Shown here piece after piece: positions 6,683-12,902 of a DNA stretch of 12,902 nt. The translations under genes were made by a program, and so were the position numbers. This stretch comes from JBBSEZ01 sp038239195 (GTDB taxonomy: Bacteria; Planctomycetota; Planctomycetia; Gemmatales; Gemmataceae). The stretch is from assembly GCA_038239195.1 (NCBI GenBank), contig JBBSEZ010000289.1, positions 1-12,902 on the forward strand. Reading direction: 5' to 3'. The stretch's first letter is position 1; each line of letters opens with the position of its first letter. A model generated the notes under the pieces. The model searched no databases and was not told the DNA's origin. It worked only from the letters and a program-made list of their open reading frames with translations.

Positions 6683-9600
6683 ATGTCGCGCCTGGCCCTG
6701 CTCGCCTGCCTGTTCCTCACCGTCCCCGTCTCCCACCATGCTCTCGCCTTCGTCACGCCCCTCTCTCCGCCCCGGCCGATGCCGAAGGTGCCGCCTGGCT
6801 TCGCCGTCGAGCTCGTGCTCGAAGCGCCCGCCATCGAGGCGCCGACCGCCCTGTGCGTGGCCCCCAACGGCGACGTCTACTTCGCCGAAGACCCGATGGA
6901 CATGCGCGGGCCGCCCACCAAGAACATCGACAAGATCTGGCTGCTCGAACGCGGCGATCCCGGGAAGAAGGTGCTGATCGCCGACAAAATGTGGGCCGTC
7001 ATGGGGCTCGAGCTCGTCGGCAACAAGCTCTACGTCGTCCACGCCCCCTACGTGAGCGTCTTCACGCTGGACCGGAGGGGCAGGCCGGCGAAGCGCGAGG
7101 ACCTCTTCAACGACCTCGGCCCCAGGGTGGCGGGCCTGCCGAGCTTCAACGACCACATTCCTTCAGGCATTCGCATGGGGATGGACGGCTGGCTCTACGT
7201 CAGCATCGGCGACAAGGGCATCCCCAAAATGGCGCGCAAGGAGAAGCACCTCGGCAGCGTCCACGTCGCCGAGGGCCGCTGGCGCTGGAGCAAGGAGGGC
7301 CATCACGTCAGCCTCGAAGGCGGTGGAGTGATCCGCTTCCGCCCCGACGGCTCGGGCCTCGAGGTCTTCGCCGCCGGGACGCGCAACCACCTCGACGTCC
7401 CGCTCGACGAGCACGACCGCATCTTCGTGCGCGACAACACCGACGACGGTGCCGGCTGGGACACGCGCTTCATGTACCTGCCGCGCGGCGCCCGCATGGG
7501 CTACCCCTGGGCCCACACCCGGCGCCCGAAGGAGGTCTTGCCTCCCATCGCGGACTTTGGCGGCGGCTCGCCCTGCGGCGGCTGGGTCTATCTCGACGAT
7601 GGCCTGCCCGAAAAGTATCGCGGACGAATCTTCCACTGCGAATGGGGCAAGGGCCTCGTGTCCGCCGTCAAGGTGGCGCCCCAGGGGGCCGGCTTCAAGT
7701 TGGTCGATGAGATCGTCTTCATGGGTCCCACGGGGACGGGGGTGAAGGACTTTCGGCCGTTCACCTTGCGGCCGACCGCGGATGGGCGCGGCTTCTACGT
7801 GACGGACTGGGGCCATAGCGGGTGGCTGAACAACAAGAAGGCGGGGCGCATCTGGAAGGTGACGTACACCGGCAAAGACGTGAGCCCGGCGCCGCGCGGG
7901 AAGGAAGCCGACACCGTGGCGGGGCTCGTCAAGGCCCTCGACCATCCCGCGCACGGCGAGCGGCTGCGCATCCAGCGCCGGCTTGAGGAGAAGGCGCGCG
8001 AAACGCCCGCCGAGCACAACGCCTTCTTCAAGCTCGCCGCGGCCGCGATCGCCGACCCGAAAAAGGGCCCGAAGGCCAAGCAGCACCTGCTCTGGGCCGC
8101 CCGCGCGATCGACGCGCGCGGGGAGCTCGAGGGCGCGCTCAGCCGCACGGCGAGGCTGGCCGGGCTGGCACTGGCGAGCAAGGACGTGGGGCCGCGCCTC
8201 GAAGCGGTGCGCGTGGCGACGGAGGTGAAGGCCCACGCCATTCTGATCGCCGCCCACGCCGACCCGCAGCCGGAGGTACGTCTCCAGGCCGGCCTCGGCC
8301 TGGGCGCCACGCACCACTTCAGGGCGGTGAAGAACCTCGACGAGCCCGACGTCTTCGTTCGCCGCGCCCTGGCCGACGCCCTCAAGAAGCGCGGCACGGT
8401 CTGGACGTGGAAGCCCCTCCTCGACGAGCTGGCGAGCACGACCAGGCCGAACGTGCGGGAGACGTTGCAGCTGGCGTTCGCCGACGAGTACAACGCGACG
8501 GCGGTCAAGCAGCTCGCCGAGGCGCTGCCGACCTTCAAGGACGAGGCCCTGCGCGCCTGGGCGGTGGAGGCGCTGGGACGCGTCTACAAGGACCGCAAGC
8601 TCTACGCCGGCACCTGGTGGGGCACCCAACCCGCCCGCCAGAAGCCGCCCCCGCGCGACGTCGCCTGGGAAGGCACCCCCGTCGTTCGCGAGGCCGTCCT
8701 CGGCGCGCTCGCCGACAGGTCCGCCGCCGTGCGCAAGGCCGCCGTTCTGGCCCTCCTCGACATGAACGACCCGGTAACGCTCAAACCGCTCGCGGCGCAG
8801 TTCGCCCGGGAGAAGGACGGCGCCACACGCGCCGACGTGCTCCGCGCCGTCGCCGGGCTGCGGACCGCCGATAAGGTGCCCTTCCTCGTGGACGTGCTGC
8901 GCGAGCGGCGCCACCCCGAGGCGCTGCGCCGGGAGGCGATCGCCGGCCTGGAAAAGGCGGGCACGCCGGCGGCCGTCGCCGCGCTGGCCGCCGTGGCGGG
9001 CCCCGCCGAACCGGCCGCGGTGCAGATCGCCGCGCTCAACGCGCTGGGGGCGCTGAAGGCTCGCACGGCGGAAGCGGCGCTCGTCAAGGGCCTGGCCAGC
9101 GCCGAGCCGGCCGTCCGCCGGGCGGCCGCGACGGCGCTGGGCCAGCTCGGCGACCGCTCCGTGGCGAAGCACCTGTTGCCGCGCCTCGGCGATCGCGACC
9201 CGACGGTCCGGGCCGCGAGCATTCAGGCGCTGGGGGCGCTGAAGGCGCGCGACGCGGTGCCCGCGCTCATCAAGGCGGCGAGCGAGGAGGGAACGCAGTT
9301 CGACGCCCTCGGGGCCCTGGCGAAGATGCCGGACAAGCGAGCGTTGAGCGCCTATCTGACGGGGCTGAGCTCGAAGAACGCCGACCTGCGCACCGCCTCG
9401 CGCCAGGCCCTGACGGCCGTTCGCATGGAGGTGCTGCCGGCGCTCGAACAACTGGTGAAGCGGCGCGAGGTGCCGGCCGACCTGTTGCCGGAGCTGCGCG
9501 GGATCTACGCCACGTTCTCGCCGATCGTGGAGTGGAAGCTGATCGGCCCCTTCCCCGACAACGGCAAGGCCCACCCGCCGGAGCGCGAGCTCAAGTTCGA

Positions 9601-10483
9601 CGCCGCCTACGCGGGAGCAGGCCAGCAGGTGAAGTGGGCGCCGGCGCGGGCCGCGCTGTTCTCGCACGGCAAGGTCAATCTGGCCTCGCGTTTCTCTCCG
9701 ACCGAGAACGCGGTGGCCTACGCGCATGCCGAGATCGAGTCGGCCACGGCGCGGAGCGCGGAGTTGTTGCTCGGCAGCGACGACACGCTGGCGGTCTGGC
9801 TCAACGGCAAGAAGGCCTTCGACTTCAACGGCAGCCGGGCCTGGGCCTACAACCAGGACAAGGTGCGCGTGACGTTGCAGAAGGGCAAGAACTCCCTGCT
9901 GGTCCGGTGCGGCAACCAGAGCGGGCCGTGGGAATTCAGCGTGGCCGTCTCGGGCGAGGCCGAGCGCTACGCCTTCTTGCAGGGCGGCAAGGCGAAGCTG
10001 GGCCTCGAGGACTACCGCGCCTTCGCCCGGCGCAGCGCCGGCGACGCCAAACGCGGGGAGCGCCTGTTCCACGACCTCAAGGGGCTGGCGTGCGTCAAGT
10101 GTCACGCGGTCGCTGGCAGAGGCGGACAGGTCGGGCCCGAGATGGCGGGGATCGGGCTGCGCTACAAGCGCGAGGAGCTGATGACGTCGATCCTGGAGCC
10201 GTCGAAGGTCATCGCCCAGGGCTACGAGACGCTCGTGGTGACCACGACGGCGGGGCGGACGTTGACGGGCGTCTTCAAGGGCGAGACGGCCGACGCGATC
10301 AACCTGACGGACGCGGAGGGCAAGGCGCACAGCGTTCTGAAGAAGAACGTCGAGGAGCGGGCGTTCTCGCCGGTGTCCACGATGCCGAACGGGCTAAACG
10401 AGGGCATGACGCTCCAGGACTTCGCGGACCTGATCGCGTATCTGGAGGCGCGGCGCGAGGAGAAGGTGCCGAAGAAGAAGTGA
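6683..10483 (+). CDS. Secreted PVC-type dehydrogenase propeller / HEAT / cytochrome c fusion protein
   Basis: A 1266-residue exported protein of the Pirellula/Verrucomicrobium type, probably a periplasmic oxidoreductase acting on a sugar-like substrate; the substrate is unknown. A signal peptide (MSRLALLACLFLTVPVSHHALA) comes first. Residues about 35-395 form a sorbosone/glucose-dehydrogenase-like beta-propeller (TIGR02604 type: PPGFAVELVLEAPAI, NGDVYFAED, FAAGTRNH, GWVYLDDGLPEKYRGRIF). Residues about 412-939 are HEAT-like helical repeats; two share an exact 20-base stretch at 9041-9060 and 9227-9246, 186 bases apart, equal to two 31-residue repeats. Residues about 947-1090 look like a beta-sandwich (IGPFPDNG, LLLGSDDTLAVWLNG at 1028-1042). 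Residues about 1116-1261 are the TIGR02603-type heme domain with CVKCH at 1137-1141, giving a covalent c-type heme with His1141 as axial ligand; Met1234 in MPNGL is the probable second ligand. Electrons would pass from propeller to heme. It faces the convergent DUF4365 operon. Confidence 0.93.
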   Translation: MSRLALLACLFLTVPVSHHALAFVTPLSPPRPMPKVPPGFAVELVLEAPAIEAPTALCVAPNGDVYFAEDPMDMRGPPTKNIDKIWLLERGDPGKKVLIADKMWAVMGLELVGNKLYVVHAPYVSVFTLDRRGRPAKREDLFNDLGPRVAGLPSFNDHIPSGIRMGMDGWLYVSIGDKGIPKMARKEKHLGSVHVAEGRWRWSKEGHHVSLEGGGVIRFRPDGSGLEVFAAGTRNHLDVPLDEHDRIFVRDNTDDGAGWDTRFMYLPRGARMGYPWAHTRRPKEVLPPIADFGGGSPCGGWVYLDDGLPEKYRGRIFHCEWGKGLVSAVKVAPQGAGFKLVDEIVFMGPTGTGVKDFRPFTLRPTADGRGFYVTDWGHSGWLNNKKAGRIWKVTYTGKDVSPAPRGKEADTVAGLVKALDHPAHGERLRIQRRLEEKARETPAEHNAFFKLAAAAIADPKKGPKAKQHLLWAARAIDARGELEGALSRTARLAGLALASKDVGPRLEAVRVATEVKAHAILIAAHADPQPEVRLQAGLGLGATHHFRAVKNLDEPDVFVRRALADALKKRGTVWTWKPLLDELASTTRPNVRETLQLAFADEYNATAVKQLAEALPTFKDEALRAWAVEALGRVYKDRKLYAGTWWGTQPARQKPPPRDVAWEGTPVVREAVLGALADRSAAVRKAAVLALLDMNDPVTLKPLAAQFAREKDGATRADVLRAVAGLRTADKVPFLVDVLRERRHPEALRREAIAGLEKAGTPAAVAALAAVAGPAEPAAVQIAALNALGALKARTAEAALVKGLASAEPAVRRAAATALGQLGDRSVAKHLLPRLGDRDPTVRAASIQALGALKARDAVPALIKAASEEGTQFDALGALAKMPDKRALSAYLTGLSSKNADLRTASRQALTAVRMEVLPALEQLVKRREVPADLLPELRGIYATFSPIVEWKLIGPFPDNGKAHPPERELKFDAAYAGAGQQVKWAPARAALFSHGKVNLASRFSPTENAVAYAHAEIESATARSAELLLGSDDTLAVWLNGKKAFDFNGSRAWAYNQDKVRVTLQKGKNSLLVRCGNQSGPWEFSVAVSGEAERYAFLQGGKAKLGLEDYRAFARRSAGDAKRGERLFHDLKGLACVKCHAVAGRGGQVGPEMAGIGLRYKREELMTSILEPSKVIAQGYETLVVTTTAGRTLTGVFKGETADAINLTDAEGKAHSVLKKNVEERAFSPVSTMPNGLNEGMTLQDFADLIAYLEARREEKVPKKK
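9041..9246 (+). repeat. Exact 20-base direct repeat inside the HEAT region
   Basis: GCGCTGGGGGCGCTGAAGGC occurs at 9041-9060 and 9227-9246. The 186-base offset equals 62 codons, that is two 31-residue HEAT units, and both copies encode ALGALKAR. This is evidence for internal duplication of HEAT units or recent gene conversion between them. Confidence 0.7.
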
Positions 10484-10496
10484 TCGACGGCCGGAG

Positions 10497-10522
10497 CGGG
10501 CCCTGCGAGCGAGCAGGGCCCG
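10497..10522. terminator. GC hairpin between convergent genes, possible bidirectional terminator
   Basis: CGGGCCCTGC (10497-10506) pairs perfectly with GCAGGGCCCG (10513-10522) around a 6-base loop. It begins 13 bases after the dehydrogenase/cytochrome stop and ends 6 bases before the last base of the opposing gene. There is no T tract on either strand, so termination by this stem is an inference from position and symmetry. Confidence 0.5.
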
Positions 10523-10528
10523 GCGGCG

Positions 10529-10852
10529 TCAGGGGACCGGCACGGTTCCGTTCATCTCGCGCTGGGCCCTTTGCTGAAGAACGTCGGTGAGCAAGTCTCC
10601 GGCAAACTTTCCTTGCCAGCGGGCCAGGTCGCCGATGAGTTCGATCATCCACTGGAGCCCCGGCCCTCGATCGACGAGAGTCGGCACGAACAAGGTCGGC
10701 GCCTCCTCGTTGTCGGGCACCTCGTAGCGAACCAGGTGGGGGTTGCTGGCGGGGCCGACTTCTTTCCAGCCGTGCTCGACCAGATACGCCCGGACGGCTT
10801 CGGGCCTCACCTGCGCGACGCGCGGGTCGATCCAGGGATTTGCAAGCGTCAT
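10529..10852 (-). CDS. Small unknown protein, partner of the DUF4365 gene
   Basis: A 107-residue soluble protein that I do not recognise as a named family. Its ATG overlaps the stop of the upstream DUF4365 gene by 4 bases (ATGA, 10849-10852), the classic layout for translational coupling, so the two are made together. There is no signal peptide or membrane segment. The N-terminal part (VRAYLVEHGWKEVGPASNPH, then VRYEVPDNEEAPTLFVP) reads as a helix followed by beta strands; the C-terminal half (LQWMIELIGDLARWQGKFAG, then DLLTDVLQQRAQ) reads as amphipathic helices. The pattern 'LxxxGW - NPxL - strand - P - helix' resembles small orphan proteins sometimes encoded beside nuclease or toxin-like genes, but that is recall of a pattern, not a family assignment. 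It could be an antitoxin-like or immunity partner, or a complex subunit. The end lies close to the convergent gene hairpin. Confidence 0.75.
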   Translation of the reverse strand: MTLANPWIDPRVAQVRPEAVRAYLVEHGWKEVGPASNPHLVRYEVPDNEEAPTLFVPTLVDRGPGLQWMIELIGDLARWQGKFAGDLLTDVLQQRAQREMNGTVPVP

Positions 10853-11355
10853 GGATCTTTTCCTTCGTTCAAGCGTTGGATGAGGTCGCGCAGCGCGGGC
10901 ACGGAGAAGACGTTCGTCATCGGGATCGACACGCGAACCGTGTGCTTTGCCGCCGTCTCCGGGTAGCCCGCGAGCGAGAGCCAGTAGGCACAGTGTCGGA
11001 GGACCAGTTCGTCGTCAGACTGGCTCAACCACCGCGCTTCGTCTGCCGGCAGGACCAGCACGATCAAAAGCCGCGGAGAGAGGGGGCTGTGGGCCCGGAG
11101 ATCGTCGTAGTTCGCGACCGCAAGATCGTAGGCCAGGTGCGTGTCGCGGACAGCGCTTTGCGCGGTGCTCTTCAACTGGAGATCGACCTGGGGACCAACG
11201 TCGCGGCGGCGCTTGCCTCGCAGCGTGATGGCACGCAAGGTCATGTCGATGCCGTAGTCGTTCTCCGGCTCGCTCACCGTCAACCCTGCATGCGCAGCGA
11301 TGGCCCGGACGTACGCTTTCGTCAGCGCTTCCTGACGATGGTTCCGGGTCAGCAC
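10849..11355 (-). CDS. DUF4365 domain protein, PD-(D/E)xK nuclease-like
   Basis: A 168-residue protein of the DUF4365 family, whose fold is related to restriction endonucleases. The start is GTG 11355: AGGGG (11363-11367) lies 7 bases upstream, and the resulting N-terminus (MLTRNHRQEALTKAYVRAIA) is the one expected for the family. The frame remains open to a GTG at 11436, but that extension contains the TATAAT promoter. Key residues: DYGID (Asp33, Asp37), then DLQLKST with Gln60 and Lys62, fitting a D...QxK variant of the nuclease active site. It is followed by an AYDLAVANYDDLRAHSPLSPRLLIVLVLP stretch (in parts about 80-107), typical of the domain. The protein may be a nuclease or a catalytically altered relative. 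It is the first gene of a two-gene operon with a 107-residue unknown partner. GC is 62% in one counted block (10981-11040), lower than the flanking dehydrogenase gene. Confidence 0.85.
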   Translation of the reverse strand: MLTRNHRQEALTKAYVRAIAAHAGLTVSEPENDYGIDMTLRAITLRGKRRRDVGPQVDLQLKSTAQSAVRDTHLAYDLAVANYDDLRAHSPLSPRLLIVLVLPADEARWLSQSDDELVLRHCAYWLSLAGYPETAAKHTVRVSIPMTNVFSVPALRDLIQRLNEGKDP

Positions 11356-11362
11356 GTTCTGG

Positions 11363-11367
11363 CCCCT
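11363..11367 (-). promoter_or_regulatory. Shine-Dalgarno site of the DUF4365 gene
   Basis: On the minus strand AGGGG lies 7 bases before GTG 11355 and downstream of the promoter, which fixes the start against the longer GTG 11436 reading. Confidence 0.6.
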
Positions 11368-11398
11368 GTGTTTCGACCACTCGGGTTTTCCTGTTTCG

Positions 11399-11427
11399 AT
11401 TATACTGCCAGTCGGCGTCGCAAGGAA
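11399..11427 (-). promoter_or_regulatory. Sigma70-like promoter of the DUF4365 operon
   Basis: The minus strand carries a perfect TATAAT (11404-11399). A 17-base spacer upstream leads to TTCCTT (11427-11422), a weak -35. Transcription would start near 11392, about 37 bases before the GTG start. The good -10 with a poor -35 suggests either low basal activity or an activator. Confidence 0.55.
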
Positions 11428-11495
11428 CCACCTCACCCGAGCTCCGTTGGCGGGAACGCTCGACGGCAGCGAACGACAGATGGGCCCGAGATGCG

Positions 11496-11524
11496 TTGCG
11501 GTTTGCCGACGGGTTCGTTAAGTT
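11496..11524 (+). promoter_or_regulatory. Possible aroB promoter
   Basis: TTGCGG (11496-11501) and TAAGTT (11519-11524) are separated by 17 bases, and a transcript would begin about 27 bases before ATG 11558. The -10 matches consensus in only three of six positions. The site is back to back with the DUF4365 promoter, consistent with a divergent control region, but it is weak as sequence evidence. Confidence 0.25.
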
Positions 11525-11557
11525 TACCTCGCCCACCCCGAGGCCTTGCAACACACC

Positions 11558-12640
11558 ATGCCCCCCGTCCACGTCAATCTCGGCGAGCGCAGTTACGACG
11601 TCCACGTGACCAGCGACGACGTTCCCGGGCTGGGGGCGTTCGCGGCGGCGCGCGCCCGGCCTGGCCCCGCCCTCGTCGTCACCGACGAGAACGTCGTCCC
11701 CCACGCCGAGGCCGTCGCCCGATCGTTGAGCGCGGCCGGGTTTCGCCCCGCCGTCAAGGCGATGCCCGCGGGCGAGACGACCAAGTCGCTCGCGTCGGCG
11801 TCGGCGCTGTACGACCGGCTCGCGGAGATGGTCGCCGACCGGAAAACGCTCGTCGTCGCCGTGGGCGGGGGCGTCGTCGGCGACCTGGCAGGCTTCGCCG
11901 CGTCCACCTACAACCGCGGGCTGCCGCTGCTCATGGTGCCGACGACCCTGCTGGCGATGGTCGATAGCTCCGTCGGCGGTAAGGTCGGCGTCAATCACCC
12001 GCGCGGCAAGAACCTCATCGGCGCCTTCCACCAGCCGGCCGGCGTCTGGATCGACGTCGCCGTGCTCGCAACGCTCCCCGGGCGCGAGTACCGCAGCGGT
12101 CTGGCCGAGGTCGTCAAGTACGGCGTCATTCTCGATCCCGAATTGTTCGCGTACCTCGAAGGCCACGTCGAAGACGTGCTGCGCCAGCGGCCAGAGACCG
12201 TGGGCCACCTGGTGGAGCGGAGCTGCCGGCTCAAGGCGGACGTGGTGGAGCGCGACGAGCGCGAGCTGACGGGGGCGCGGGCCGCGCTGAACTACGGCCA
12301 CACCTTCGCCCACGCCTTCGAGACGGTGGCCGGCTACGGGGCGTGGCTGCACGGCGAGGCCGTCGCGGCCGGGATGGTCTGCGCCAGCCGCCTGGCGGAG
12401 CGCAAGGGGCTGATCGAACAGGCGCTCACCGAACGGCAGCGCAACCTGTTGCAGGCGTTCGGCCTGCCGGCGTTTCCGGCGCGCTGGCCGGCGGACGAGC
12501 TGCTGGCGGTGATGCGCAGCGACAAGAAGGCGGAGGCGGGGCGGCTGCGCTTCGTGCTGCCGCGCCGGCTGGGCGAGGTGGCGCTGTTCGAAGTGACGGA
12601 GGAGGACGTGCGCGCCGTGCTGGAGTGGGCGACAAGATGA
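11558..12640 (+). CDS. aroB: 3-dehydroquinate synthase
   Basis: AroB converts DAHP to 3-dehydroquinate, the second step of the shikimate pathway to aromatic amino acids, in the cytoplasm, using NAD and a divalent metal. At 360 residues it has the normal family length. Motifs in order: MPAGETTKS, VAVGGGVVGDLAGFAAS (NAD-binding glycine loop), VPTTLLAMVDSSVGGKVGVN, KNLIGAFHQP, GLAEVVKYG with metal ligand Glu184, LNYGHTFAHAFE with metal ligand His248 and the conserved His252, and LHGEAVAAGM with metal ligand His265. All catalytic landmarks are intact. ATG 11558 is preferred over the in-frame TTG at 11546; only a weak GAGG (11540-11543) precedes it, at a 14-base distance. It diverges from the DUF4365 operon. 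Its stop overlaps a possible next ATG (ATGA at 12637-12640). Confidence 0.97.
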   Translation: MPPVHVNLGERSYDVHVTSDDVPGLGAFAAARARPGPALVVTDENVVPHAEAVARSLSAAGFRPAVKAMPAGETTKSLASASALYDRLAEMVADRKTLVVAVGGGVVGDLAGFAASTYNRGLPLLMVPTTLLAMVDSSVGGKVGVNHPRGKNLIGAFHQPAGVWIDVAVLATLPGREYRSGLAEVVKYGVILDPELFAYLEGHVEDVLRQRPETVGHLVERSCRLKADVVERDERELTGARAALNYGHTFAHAFETVAGYGAWLHGEAVAAGMVCASRLAERKGLIEQALTERQRNLLQAFGLPAFPARWPADELLAVMRSDKKAEAGRLRFVLPRRLGEVALFEVTEEDVRAVLEWATR

Positions 12641-12651
12641 GCCTCCGGTCG
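12637..12651 (+). other. Possible start of an overlapping downstream gene, unreadable
   Basis: An ATG at 12637 overlaps the aroB TGA in an ATGA arrangement and gives M-S-L-R-S before the sequence collapses into a G run. The overlap is the usual sign of a coupled next gene, but five codons are too few to support a call. Confidence 0.2.
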
Positions 12652-12902
12652 TGGGGGGGGGGGGGGGGGGGGGGCGCCGGGGGCGGGGCGCCCGCCCCCC
12701 CCGGGCAGCACCCCCCCCCCCGCCCCCCCCCCCCCCCCCCCCAACCCCACCACACCCCCCCCACCCCAACCACCCACCCCACCACACACCACCCCCCCCC
12801 CCCCCCGCCGCGCCCCCCCCCCCCCCCCCCCCGGCCCCCCCCGCCCCCCGCGCGCCCGAGCCCGCGGGCCCCCGGGCCCGGCGGCCCCGGGCCGCCGGCC
12901 CG
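12652..12902. other. Low-complexity G/C tail, probable sequencing or assembly artefact
   Basis: From here the sequence is dominated by homopolymers: 22 G at 12653-12674, 20 C at 12723-12742, and further C runs broken only by single A or G, ending in GC-only text. Codon structure is lost. Frames running through it on the minus strand encode only Gly/Pro-rich nonsense. It resembles the dark-cycle poly-G and poly-C that pile up at contig ends, so nothing should be annotated in it. Confidence 0.85.

Noticed and set aside
7163..10330. A 1055-codon open frame on the minus strand opposite the dehydrogenase/cytochrome gene
   Set aside because: It mirrors a plus-strand gene with clear domains and CXXCH. 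Long antisense frames are expected at this GC content, and its translation shows no family pattern.
10840..11967. 375-codon plus-strand frame across the DUF4365 operon and aroB start
   Set aside because: It runs antisense to the operon and out of frame with aroB, and has no recognisable domain.
12334..12792. Gly/Pro-rich minus-strand frames over the contig tail
   Set aside because: They are produced by the G and C homopolymers and by the antisense of aroB.

Overview
The window reads as part of a high-GC planctomycete chromosome, most likely from the Gemmataceae or a close relative. This rests on gene content: a Ser/Thr kinase fused to many WD40 repeats, a DUF1559 (SBP_bac_10) protein, and a very long secreted protein joining a Pirellula/Verrucomicrobium-type dehydrogenase propeller, HEAT repeats and a CXXCH heme domain. 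These families are strongly expanded in planctomycetes. Taxonomy is inferred from families, not from a marker gene.

Layout. (1) 2-3490 (+): the 3' part of a membrane-anchored Hanks kinase with 14-15 WD40 units; its start lies before the window. (2) 3528-5243 (+): an AlbA_2/Schlafen-type domain fused to a RecG-like GHKL ATPase domain and winged helices, with visibly lower GC than its flanks. (3) 5244-5706: a non-coding stretch whose first 200 bases are AT-rich for this genome and hold four GTTAGCA motifs in two identical 18-base units. (4) 5707-6498 (+): a secreted DUF1559-family protein without the usual prepilin helix. (5) 6540-6598: a 25-bp perfect inverted repeat with GTAG/CTAC ends whose arms are themselves small hairpins, which looks like a REPIN-type dispersed repeat. 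(6) 6683-10483 (+): the dehydrogenase/HEAT/cytochrome c protein, followed by a GC hairpin. (7) 10529-11355 (-): a two-gene operon with a 4-base ATGA overlap, coding for a DUF4365 nuclease-like protein and a small unknown partner, driven by a recognisable TATAAT promoter. (8) 11558-12640 (+): aroB, 3-dehydroquinate synthase. (9) From about 12652 to the end the sequence degenerates into long G and C runs and looks like a contig-end artefact; a following gene probably overlapped the aroB stop but cannot be read.

How the genes relate. There is no single pathway here. The kinase, DUF1559 protein and dehydrogenase/cytochrome protein are typical planctomycete envelope and signalling genes, and aroB is housekeeping (shikimate pathway). 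The best candidate for an under-described system is the DUF4365 plus small-partner operon. The AlbA_2/ATPase gene beside the repeat-bearing AT-rich stretch is a second accessory islet. Both have lower GC in hand-counted blocks than neighbouring genes, which suggests acquired cargo between core genes.
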